DNA of 21,045 bases from Rhodospirillales bacterium (lineage in GTDB: Bacteria > Pseudomonadota > Alphaproteobacteria > Acetobacterales > Acetobacteraceae), in the NCBI GenBank assembly GCA_028866445.1, contig JAGWIE010000005.1:1-21045 (forward strand), written 5' to 3'. Shown here in pieces: positions 14,245-21,045 of the stretch. The notes below the pieces were generated by a model. That model saw only the letters and a list, made by a program, of their open reading frames with translations. It was not told where the DNA came from and made no database searches. Numbering within the stretch: the stretch's first letter is position 1; each line of letters begins with the position of its first letter. The translations under genes were made by a program, and so were the position numbers.

Positions 14245-15161
14245 TGGCCCAGACCCTTAAGCTCGCCTTCATGGGCTCGCCGGATTTCGCGGTGCCGGCC
14301 CTGCGCGCCTTAGTGGAAGCCGGACACGACATTATGGCGGTTTACGCCCAGCCGCCCAAACCCGCCGGGCGCGGCCAGAAGGAGCAACCCTGCCCTGTTC
14401 ACGCCGCCGCTGTGGCGCTTGGGCTCAATGTCCATACCCCCGCCAAACTGAGAAAAAACCCAGAAGAGCTGGATTATTTCCGAGCGTTAAATCTCGATGC
14501 CGCCATCGTCGCCGCTTACGGCCTTATCTTACCGCAAGAATTTCTGGACGCACCAAAACGCGGTTGCCTGAACATTCATGGCTCCCTGCTGCCACGCTGG
14601 CGGGGGGCGGCCCCCATCCAGGCCGCCATTGAAGCCGGAGATGTGGAAACCGGCATTACCATCATGCAGATGGAAGCCGGGCTGGATACCGGCCCCGCGC
14701 TGCGCAAAGAGGCCACGCCCATCGGCACGCACGATACCTCCGCCGATTTGCATGACCGGCTGGCGGCGCTGGGGGCGAAGCTGATCCTGCGGGAGCTGGC
14801 CGAACCCAGCACCCCTATCGCGCAGAACGAAGCATTTTCCAATTACGCGCCCAAACTCTCCCGCGAGGATGCGCGTCTGAACTTCCTGCTGCCCGCGGCT
14901 GTGCTGGAGCGGCGTATTCGCGCCTTTTACCCCTGGCCCGGTGCGCTGGGCCTGCTGGGGGAGATGGTGGTGAAAATCCTCGCCGCCGAAGTGGTGCAGG
15001 GCGAAGGCGTGCCCGGCACTTTGTTGCCCGGTGGCCTTGTTATCGCCTGCGGGGAGAATGCTTTGCACATCACGCGCCTGCAACGCGCGGGCAAAGCTGC
15101 CATGAGTGCGGATGACTTCCTGCGCGGCTATAAGCTGCCCGAGGGAGCGAGATTTTATTGA
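14244..15161 (+). CDS. fmt: Methionyl-tRNA formyltransferase
   Basis: The 305-residue enzyme transfers a formyl group from 10-formyl-tetrahydrofolate to initiator Met-tRNA. The N-terminal Rossmann-like catalytic domain shows LAFMGSPDFAVPALRALVEA, YGLILPQEFL, and the active-site segment CLNIHGSLLPRWRGAAPIQ with Asn110 and His112, plus Asp148 in EAGLDTGP. The C-terminal OB-like domain begins near NYAPKLSREDARLNF (about 195 onward). It ends in the usual short form. The gene overlaps def by one nucleotide. A long structured leader for truA begins 22 nt after the fmt stop. Confidence 0.98.
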   Translation: MAQTLKLAFMGSPDFAVPALRALVEAGHDIMAVYAQPPKPAGRGQKEQPCPVHAAAVALGLNVHTPAKLRKNPEELDYFRALNLDAAIVAAYGLILPQEFLDAPKRGCLNIHGSLLPRWRGAAPIQAAIEAGDVETGITIMQMEAGLDTGPALRKEATPIGTHDTSADLHDRLAALGAKLILRELAEPSTPIAQNEAFSNYAPKLSREDARLNFLLPAAVLERRIRAFYPWPGALGLLGEMVVKILAAEVVQGEGVPGTLLPGGLVIACGENALHITRLQRAGKAAMSADDFLRGYKLPEGARFY

Positions 15162-15183
15162 GTAGAGGCTGGCTCAGAATGCG

Positions 15184-15287
15184 CTCCGGTGAGTCAGGCG
15201 GGGCGTTTTTCGAGACCCGGCGCGCAGCGTATATTGAAATACGCGAGCACCGGAAGCGGAGAAATGCGCTTCGGCTGGCCGCCGGAG
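15184..15287 (+). promoter_or_regulatory. Long nested hairpin leader of truA that pairs its Shine-Dalgarno (unassigned structured RNA)
   Basis: Between fmt and truA, 104 nt can fold into one rod. The outer helix is CTCCGG (15184-15189) with CCGGAG (15282-15287). The middle helix joins 15199-15211 and 15261-15273: 12 of 13 positions pair, counting three G-U, with one U.U. The inner helix is CCGG 15217-15220 with 15250-15253, and G-C pairs run inward with mismatches. The tip is GCGTAT/ATACGC (15227-15232 with 15239-15244) around ATTGAA. The GGAG at 15284-15287, 7 nt before the truA ATG, is the Shine-Dalgarno and lies in the outer helix. I recognise no known riboswitch or leader family. Pairings were done by eye only. 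Confidence 0.5.
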
Positions 15288-15294
15288 TAGCGTT

Positions 15295-16065
15295 ATGAAC
15301 CAGCCTCGTCTGTGGGTTTTAGAAATTGAATACGACGGCACGCCCTTCATGGGCTGGCAGCGGCAAAAGCACGGCCTCGCCATCCAGCAGGTGATTGAGG
15401 AAGCCGCCGCACGAATCCGTGGTGGCGCGGACATCACTGACGCCATTTCCGCTGGCCGCACGGATGCCGGAGTGCACGCGCTGGCGATGGTCGTGCAGAT
15501 CGAACTGCCGGATTTCACGCCTTACCGCATCCGCGAGGCGATGAATTTCCACCTTAAACCCTACCCCATCGCAGTGTTGCGTTGCGGCTTGGCACCGGAG
15601 GGCTGGAATGCCCGTTTCTCTGCCCGCGAGCGCAGCTACCGCTACGTCATTCTCAACCGCCCGCAGCCGCCGACGCTGGAGATCAACCGCGTTTGGCACT
15701 TGAAAACCAGGCTGGACGCCGATGCCATGCACCGCGCCGCGCAAACGCTGCTAGGCCATCATGATTTTTCCTCCTTCCGCGCCTCCGCCTGCCAGGCCAA
15801 AACCCCCATGCGTACGCTGGATTTTTGCACCGTGCGCCGCGAGGGAGAAAAAATCATCATGGAAACCCGCGCGCGGAGCTTTCTGCACCATCAGGTCCGC
15901 AACATCATCGGTTCCCTGAAAATGGTCGGCGAAGGCCATTGGCCGGAGGCGCGCATTGCTGAAATCCTCGCTGCCAAATCCCGCCTTGTCGCCGGGCAGA
16001 CGGCACCCGCCGAGGGGTTGTATTTTACGGGTGTGGAGTATGATCCACCGCTTGAACTGAGCTGA
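15295..16065 (+). CDS. truA: tRNA pseudouridine(38-40) synthase TruA
   Basis: The 256-residue enzyme converts uridines 38-40 in the anticodon arm of many tRNAs to pseudouridine. The N-terminus LEIEYDGTPFMGWQRQ is typical. The catalytic Asp57 lies in SAGRTDAGVHALAMVVQ, and the C-terminal half carries HDFSSFRASACQAKTP and RSFLHHQVRNIIGSLKMVGEG. Length is normal. The ATG at 15295 is preceded by GGAG at 7-nt spacing, and that GGAG lies in the predicted leader helix. It follows def-fmt in the same direction and precedes dnaE by 35 nt, so the four may share transcripts. Confidence 0.97.
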   Translation: MNQPRLWVLEIEYDGTPFMGWQRQKHGLAIQQVIEEAAARIRGGADITDAISAGRTDAGVHALAMVVQIELPDFTPYRIREAMNFHLKPYPIAVLRCGLAPEGWNARFSARERSYRYVILNRPQPPTLEINRVWHLKTRLDADAMHRAAQTLLGHHDFSSFRASACQAKTPMRTLDFCTVRREGEKIIMETRARSFLHHQVRNIIGSLKMVGEGHWPEARIAEILAAKSRLVAGQTAPAEGLYFTGVEYDPPLELS

Positions 16066-16100
16066 ACACCGGCTCAAACTGGGTGTCCCAGGAGTCCCGC

Positions 16101-19100
16101 ATGCCTCACGCCGATTTCGTGCATCTACGCGTCCATTCCGCCTATTCGCTCTCGGAAGGCGCGATCAAGCCCGAAAAAATTGCCGCGTTGGCAGCGGCGG
16201 ACAATATGCCCGCGGTGGCGATCACCGACACCTCCAACATGTTTGGCACGCTGGAATTCACTCAATACTGCACCAAGTCTGGCGTGCAGCCTATTATCGG
16301 CTGCCAGCTTGGCCTGGCCCGCCCCGGCACCATTCTGCCGCCGGATTACGTGGTGCTGTTGGCACAGAATGAGGAAGGTTATGCCAATCTCCAGCGCCTC
16401 ACCTCACTCTCCTTCTTCTCGGGCGATGGCATCAAACCACAAATTACCCGCGAGCAGCTTTGCGAACACGCCGAAGGGTTGTTCCTGCTCACTGGCGGCG
16501 CGCTCGGGCCTATTGGCCGCTTGCTGGCGGAAGCGCAGATGGAGGAAGCCCGTACCTATCTCGCGGCGCTGAAAGATGCTTTCCCCAATCGCATCGCCAT
16601 CGAAATTCAGCGCCATGGCGAGGCGTTGGAAGAAGCCATTGAACCTGGCTTTCTCGTCCTCGCGGAGGAGTTCGGCCTTCCCCTGGCCGCCACCAATGAA
16701 TGCTTCTTCGCCAAGCGGGACATGTATGAGGCGCATGACGCGCTACTCTGCATCGCCGATGGCCGCGTGCTAGCGGAGAAAGACCGCCGCCGTGTTACGC
16801 CCGAACATTGGTTCAAACCCGCAGCGATGATGCGGGAACTTTTCAAAGACCTGCCGGATGCCTGCGACAACACCATCGCCATTGCGCAGAGCTGCGCGGT
16901 GATGACGACCACGCGCAAGCCCCTGCTGCCCCGCTGCCCAAAAGTGCGCGAGGGCACTACGGAAGCCGAAACGCTGCGCGCCATGTCTGAGGAAGGTTTG
17001 CGCGCACGCCTCGCCTTCGAAAATATCGAGGGTGAAGCTCAGAAGGAATATTGGGACCGGCTGGAATTTGAAATCGGCATCATCATCCAGATGGGCTTCC
17101 CCGGCTACTTCCTTATCGTCGCGGATTTTATTCAGTGGTCGAAGGACCATAACATCCCTGTCGGCCCTGGCCGTGGGTCGGGTGCGGGCTCGCTGGTTGC
17201 CTGGGCCTTGCGCATCACGGACCTCAACCCGCTGCGCTACGCCTTGCTGTTTGAGCGGTTTTTGAATCCTGAACGTGTTTCCATGCCGGATTTCGATATC
17301 GATTTCTGCCAGGAACGGCGGGATGAGGTTATCAAATACGTGATGAATGAATATGGCGCCGATCAGGTCGCGCAGATCATCACCTTCGGCAAACTGCAAG
17401 CCCGCGCCGCGGTGCGCGATGTGGGGCGCGTGCTTGGCCTGCCTTACGGCCAGGTGAACAAGGTGGCCGAACTGATCCCCAACAACCCTGCCAAACCCGT
17501 ATCTCTGAAAGAAGCCATAGAGGGCGAAAGCAAGCTCCGAGAGTTGCGTGATTCCGATGAAGGCCTTGCCCGGCTCATGGAAATCGCCCAGCAGATCGAG
17601 GGGCTGTACCGCCACGCCTCTACCCACGCCGCCGGTGTTGTCATCGGCGACCGTGAGCTGGTGAAGCTGGTGCCGCTTTATAAAGACCCGCGCTCAGAAC
17701 TTCTCGTCACTCAGTACTCGATGAAATATGTCGAACAGGTCGGGCTGGTGAAGTTCGACTTCCTCGGTCTCACCACGCTCACCATCATCGACCGCGCGCT
17801 GAAATTCCTCCGCCGCCAGGGAATAGAACTGGATATTTCCAAAATCCCGCTTGATGATAAGCCGACTTACGAAATGATCAGCCGGGGCGACACTGCCGGC
17901 GTGTTCACTTTTGAAACCAATACCTTCCGTGGCGCGCTGTTGCAGATGCGGCCGGACAGGTTCGAGGACCTTGTCGCTGCCCAGGCGCTCTGCCGCCCCG
18001 GCCCGATGGCAAATATCCCCGATTACTGCGAACGCAAGCGCGGCGCGAAATGGGAAGCGCCGGACCCCTCCATTCATCACATTCTGGAAGAAACTAACGG
18101 CATCATCGTCTATCAGGAACAGGTGATGCAGATCGCCCAGGTGATGGCGGGTTACACGCTGGCGGGGGCTGATTTGCTCCGCCGCGCCATGGGCAAGAAA
18201 ATCCGCGCGGAGATGGATACGCAGCGCGAAATTTTTCTGAACGGGGCTTTGGAGAAGGGCTTCACCGCTGAGCGCGCCAACGAAATTTTCGATCTGATGG
18301 CGAAATTCGCCGATTACGGCTTCAACAAATCCCACGCCGCCGCCTATGCCCTGGTTTCCTACCAAACCGCTTACCTGCGCGCCAACCACCCGGTCGCCTT
18401 CCTCGCCGCTTGCATGTCGCTCTCTATTGCCAACACCGAGAAAGTGGCATTGCTGCGCGCGGATGCCATGCGCGGCGGCATCAAGGTCCTGCAGCCGGAT
18501 GTGAATAAATCCGGCGCTGATTTTGAGGTGGAATTGCAAGAAGACGGCTCCTACGCCATCCGCTTCGCTCTGGGTGCCATCAAGCGCATCGGCATGGGGG
18601 CGATGGACGAGCTGGTGAAGGCCCGCGGCAACAAGCCATTCCGCAACATCGACGATTTTGCTGCCCGGATCGACCCCAAGACGCTGACCCGCGCGCAGAT
18701 TGAAATTCTCGCCAAGGCCGGCGCCTTTGAGTGCCTGGATAATAACCGCGCCCGCATCTTCAACGCGGCGGAAGCCATTTTGCGCACCGCCCAGGCGGGG
18801 CTTGCCGAGCGCGAAAGCGGGCAGATCGGCCTGTTTGGCGGCGGCGAGCCGGAGAAAATCCGCCTGGGCACAGGGCCGGACTGGCCGGAGAGCGAACGCC
18901 TGGCTTTCGAGGCCGAGGCCATCGGCTTTCACATCTCCGCCCACCCGCTGGACATGTACGCCCAGGCGCTGAAACGGCTGGACGTGACCGCCTCCGCCGC
19001 CGTGCAGCGCAAGGCCGAGTCCGGCCCAACGCGTGTGAAACTGGCGGGCATTGTGGGGGCGAAGAAAGAGCGCATCACCCGCACCGGCAGCCGCATGATG

Positions 19101-19511
19101 TGGCTTAATTTGTCGGATATTCAGGGCAGCATCGAAGTCACGCTGTTCTCCGAGGTGCTGAACCGCTCCCGCGAGATGCTGACCGAAGGCACGGCTCTGC
19201 TGGTTACTGCCGATGCCAAGATGGACGGCGAATCCCTCCGTCTCACCGCCTCAGACATCACATTGCTGGACGATGCGGCGCGGGATGCCGGGGCGGGTTT
19301 AAAAATCTGGCTAGACCGGGAAGAGGCCATTCCCTCGCTTAAAACTTTGTTTGAGCGCGAGGGCCGCGGCAAGGGCCGCATTATTCTGGTGCCCAAAACC
19401 GGCACGGAAAGGCGGTTGGAAATGCGCTTGCCCGGCGGCTTCAATGTTTCCCCGCGCCTGGCGCAGGCCGCCAAACTGGTGCCGGGGGTGGAATTGGTGG
19501 AAGACGCCTAG
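16101..19511 (+). CDS. dnaE: DNA polymerase III subunit alpha
   Basis: This 1136-residue replicative polymerase subunit has the DnaE1 order. An N-terminal PHP domain (FVHLRVHSAYSLSEGAIK) comes first. The palm domain contains PVGPGRGSGAGSLVAWAL and the metal-binding Asp399 and Asp401 in MPDFDIDFCQERRDEV, with Asp553 in VKFDFLGLTTLT. Fingers include YQEQVMQIAQVMAGY and YGFNKSHAAAYALVSYQTAY. A helix-hairpin-helix region and an OB domain (VKLAGIVGAKKERITRTGSR, about 970 onward) precede a short C-terminal domain. I choose ATG 16101: AGGAG lies 6 nt upstream (16090-16094), whereas the GTG at 16083 would place that site inside the gene. It works with the clamp loader whose gamma/tau subunit is encoded by dnaX in this window. 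Confidence 0.98.
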   Translation: MPHADFVHLRVHSAYSLSEGAIKPEKIAALAAADNMPAVAITDTSNMFGTLEFTQYCTKSGVQPIIGCQLGLARPGTILPPDYVVLLAQNEEGYANLQRLTSLSFFSGDGIKPQITREQLCEHAEGLFLLTGGALGPIGRLLAEAQMEEARTYLAALKDAFPNRIAIEIQRHGEALEEAIEPGFLVLAEEFGLPLAATNECFFAKRDMYEAHDALLCIADGRVLAEKDRRRVTPEHWFKPAAMMRELFKDLPDACDNTIAIAQSCAVMTTTRKPLLPRCPKVREGTTEAETLRAMSEEGLRARLAFENIEGEAQKEYWDRLEFEIGIIIQMGFPGYFLIVADFIQWSKDHNIPVGPGRGSGAGSLVAWALRITDLNPLRYALLFERFLNPERVSMPDFDIDFCQERRDEVIKYVMNEYGADQVAQIITFGKLQARAAVRDVGRVLGLPYGQVNKVAELIPNNPAKPVSLKEAIEGESKLRELRDSDEGLARLMEIAQQIEGLYRHASTHAAGVVIGDRELVKLVPLYKDPRSELLVTQYSMKYVEQVGLVKFDFLGLTTLTIIDRALKFLRRQGIELDISKIPLDDKPTYEMISRGDTAGVFTFETNTFRGALLQMRPDRFEDLVAAQALCRPGPMANIPDYCERKRGAKWEAPDPSIHHILEETNGIIVYQEQVMQIAQVMAGYTLAGADLLRRAMGKKIRAEMDTQREIFLNGALEKGFTAERANEIFDLMAKFADYGFNKSHAAAYALVSYQTAYLRANHPVAFLAACMSLSIANTEKVALLRADAMRGGIKVLQPDVNKSGADFEVELQEDGSYAIRFALGAIKRIGMGAMDELVKARGNKPFRNIDDFAARIDPKTLTRAQIEILAKAGAFECLDNNRARIFNAAEAILRTAQAGLAERESGQIGLFGGGEPEKIRLGTGPDWPESERLAFEAEAIGFHISAHPLDMYAQALKRLDVTASAAVQRKAESGPTRVKLAGIVGAKKERITRTGSRMMWLNLSDIQGSIEVTLFSEVLNRSREMLTEGTALLVTADAKMDGESLRLTASDITLLDDAARDAGAGLKIWLDREEAIPSLKTLFEREGRGKGRIILVPKTGTERRLEMRLPGGFNVSPRLAQAAKLVPGVELVEDA

Positions 19512-19566
19512 GGCCGGATAATTTTAGGTCAAATCACGCAGTGGTCCGTTTTAAAATCCGAATCCG

Positions 19567-19589
19567 CCTCTAAAACATTGAGTTAGAGG
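19567..19589. terminator. 7-bp hairpin between convergent dnaE and ClC genes, weak terminator candidate
   Basis: CCTCTAA (19567-19573) and TTAGAGG (19583-19589) pair perfectly around a 9-nt loop in the 83-nt gap between convergent genes. There is no T-run on either strand after the stem, although a TTTTAAAA palindrome lies about 15 nt away. Position favours a bidirectional terminator, but the sequence does not make it a clear one. Confidence 0.3.
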
Positions 19590-19594
19590 GCAGC

Positions 19595-20935
19595 TCAGGC
19601 TTCCGGCTCGCCCAAATCAGCTGGCGTCGCCCCCACGTGGCTCTCTAGAAAGCCATGCGAAAGTTCATGATAAAGCGGGCGCGGGCACACCAGCCGGGAG
19701 GCCCCCAACCCTAACATCGCGGCCACCATCACCGGAATTGCCGCATTTGCGTTGTCGGTCATTTCCAAAATTATTACGAAGGCCGTCATCGGTGCCTGCA
19801 CCACGCCTGAGAAATACCCCGCCATGCCCAGCAGCGCACCCAGGCTGGCGGCCTGCCCACCTTCACTCGCAAGCCAAGCGCCCAGCCCTGCGCCCACGGA
19901 GAGAGACGGCGCAAAAATACCGCCCGGAATACCCGAAACCGCCGTCGCCAGAGACGCCAGGAACTTCGCGGGCCAGAAATACCAATGCGGTGCCACGCCC
20001 TCTACCGCAGCGCGGGCGGTGCTGTACCCCGTGCCAAAACTGGCCCCATGAGTAACAATGCCCAACACCGCAACCACTAGCCCACAAAACAACGCATAAC
20101 CTGTCCGCCGCTTTGCCGGGCTAATCACGATCCAGCCTTTCGCCCAGCGTCCAATATCCAGCATCAACCGGCTATACAGCCCACCTAAAAAACCACCGCC
20201 AACGCCGCACACAGCGGCCAGTCCCCAACCGCCCAACCCCACCACGGCGGCATTGCTGCTTCCGAAATACGTATAATTGCCCAACATGCCCAACGAGACG
20301 AGACCGGAGAGGATCACCGCTGTCAGCACCAGTCCGTTGGTCTTAACTTCGAAGCTGCGGCTCATTTCCTCGATGGCGAACACCACACCTGCAAGTGGCG
20401 CGTTGAATGCCGCGGCGATACCCGCCGCCGAGCCCGCCAGAATTAAACCGCGCTCATTCTGCAAGCCACGCAGCCTGGCCACCTGCAGCATAATGGCAGC
20501 TCCCACCTGCACCGTTGGTCCCTCGCGTCCAACTGAAGCCCCGCAGAGCAGCCCCACTACCGTCAGCCCGATCTTCGCAACGCATATCCGCACTGAGAGT
20601 AATTTGCGTCTGGCGATTCCTCGCGGCAATTGCCGCGCCGCGATAGCCTGCGGAATGCCGCTGCCTTGTGCGCCGGCAAAAACGCTACCGGCCGCCCAGG
20701 CGCAAAAGGCAAATCCAAGCGGTGTAATAAGCAAGGGTAACGCCCAAAACCGGCCGCTTACATGAAAAAACAGATTTTCCGCGCCATCCGCCGCGCGGGC
20801 AAACAGAATGCTCATCGCACCCACCGCCACGGCACCGCTCCAAAATGCCACGCGGCGGCGCCACATCCGGCCCGCCAGCCCCGGCAACAGGCTTCTTGGC
20901 ACCTTCAACCTGCTTTTCAAGCTCTTGCCTCCCAT
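19595..20935 (-). CDS. ClC-family chloride/proton antiporter
   Basis: The product is about 446 residues with many membrane helices and no CBS domains. The three ion-selectivity signatures are present: GSGIP (91-95), GREGP with the gating Glu138, and GGIFAPSLSVGAG. The IEEM segment (Glu189-Glu190) matches the internal proton glutamate of E. coli ClC-ec1 (E203). PLY near the C-terminus matches its chloride-coordinating Tyr445. Both point to a coupled 2Cl-/H+ exchanger rather than a channel; such exchangers help acid resistance in other bacteria. The start is uncertain. A GTG at 20974 would begin inside the divergent tRNA gene, so I use ATG 20933-20935. No good ribosome binding site is visible for it, and an ATG at 20864-20866 is another option. 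Confidence 0.9.
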   Translation of the reverse strand: MGGKSLKSRLKVPRSLLPGLAGRMWRRRVAFWSGAVAVGAMSILFARAADGAENLFFHVSGRFWALPLLITPLGFAFCAWAAGSVFAGAQGSGIPQAIAARQLPRGIARRKLLSVRICVAKIGLTVVGLLCGASVGREGPTVQVGAAIMLQVARLRGLQNERGLILAGSAAGIAAAFNAPLAGVVFAIEEMSRSFEVKTNGLVLTAVILSGLVSLGMLGNYTYFGSSNAAVVGLGGWGLAAVCGVGGGFLGGLYSRLMLDIGRWAKGWIVISPAKRRTGYALFCGLVVAVLGIVTHGASFGTGYSTARAAVEGVAPHWYFWPAKFLASLATAVSGIPGGIFAPSLSVGAGLGAWLASEGGQAASLGALLGMAGYFSGVVQAPMTAFVIILEMTDNANAAIPVMVAAMLGLGASRLVCPRPLYHELSHGFLESHVGATPADLGEPEA

Positions 20936-20968
20936 GCCCAACGCCGCTAGAAGCCCGTCAACGGATAT

Positions 20969-21043
20969 GGGCACTTAGCTCAGCGGTAGAGCATCACCTT
21001 GACATGGTGGGGGTCACAGGTTCAATCCCTGTAGTGCCCACCA
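20969..21043 (+). tRNA. tRNA-Val (anticodon GAC)
   Basis: The cloverleaf is complete. The acceptor stem pairs GGGCACT (20969-20975) with AGTGCCC (21033-21039). The D arm contains AGCTCAGCGGTAGAGC. The anticodon stem pairs TCACC with GGTGG around TTGACAT, giving anticodon GAC at 21001-21003. The T arm contains GGTTCAATCC. Discriminator A21040 is followed by an encoded CCA (21041-21043). GAC reads GUC and GUU valine codons. It is divergent from the ClC gene. The window ends two bases later, so the downstream context (possible integration site) cannot be judged. Confidence 0.97.
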
Positions 21044-21045
21044 TA

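Noticed and set aside
15174..15518. 114-residue minus-strand frame across the fmt-truA gap
   Set aside because: It is antisense to the truA start and the structured leader. No ribosome binding site or domain was seen, and the plus-strand truA is certain.
1..21045. CRISPR array, insertion sequence, prophage or toxin-antitoxin module
   Set aside because: No regularly spaced direct repeats apart from the in-gene AKKP repeat, no transposase or integrase, and no phage or toxin motifs in any credible gene.

Overview
The window reads as the chromosome of an alphaproteobacterium, most likely order Rhodospirillales / family Acetobacteraceae. Supporting signs are the GC-rich housekeeping genes, a UPF0262 gene, a DUF1150 gene beside an Hsp20 gene, the 4.5S RNA-dnaX-ybaB-recR block, and a short-form HisG. 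The family-level assignment is inference; the class-level one is stronger. No prophage, insertion sequence, CRISPR array or defence system was seen. Nearly all of the window is vertically inherited core genome.

Layout. Positions 1-1038 (+) hold the end of an efflux cassette: the tail of a DUF1656 membrane protein and an HlyD/AaeA-type adaptor. It runs tail-to-tail into a reverse-strand operon at 1035-3414: UPF0262, then mtnA (methionine salvage), then a DUF2272 lipoprotein. A gene-free stretch of about 600 nt (3415-4009) precedes a lysine/alanine-rich histone H1-like protein (4010-4687) that contains a 99-bp higher-order repeat. A perfect 13-bp hairpin follows it. Next is the SRP 4.5S RNA gene (4815-4910) with a well-formed sigma70 promoter, then dnaX, ybaB and recR (DNA replication and recombinational repair). 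A secreted DUF3455 protein, a PLP-dependent group II decarboxylase and a GFA-family zinc protein fill 7697-10077.

On the reverse strand, 10120-13580 reads as hsp20, DUF1150, a GST-family protein, hisG and hisD. Divergent from hsp20 are def and fmt (removal and addition of the N-formyl group), truA and dnaE (replicative polymerase alpha subunit). A reverse-strand ClC chloride/proton antiporter gene and a complete tRNA-Val(GAC) close the window.

The most interesting signals are non-coding. A 104-nt leader between fmt and truA can fold into one long nested hairpin that pairs the truA Shine-Dalgarno. The hsp20 leader has a ROSE-like Shine-Dalgarno hairpin containing the UYGCU-type motif, plus a C(UUCG)G hairpin. 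The GST-family gene also has a Shine-Dalgarno-pairing hairpin. I found no multi-gene system that looks undescribed; the truA leader is the best candidate for an undescribed element. All foldings were done by eye.
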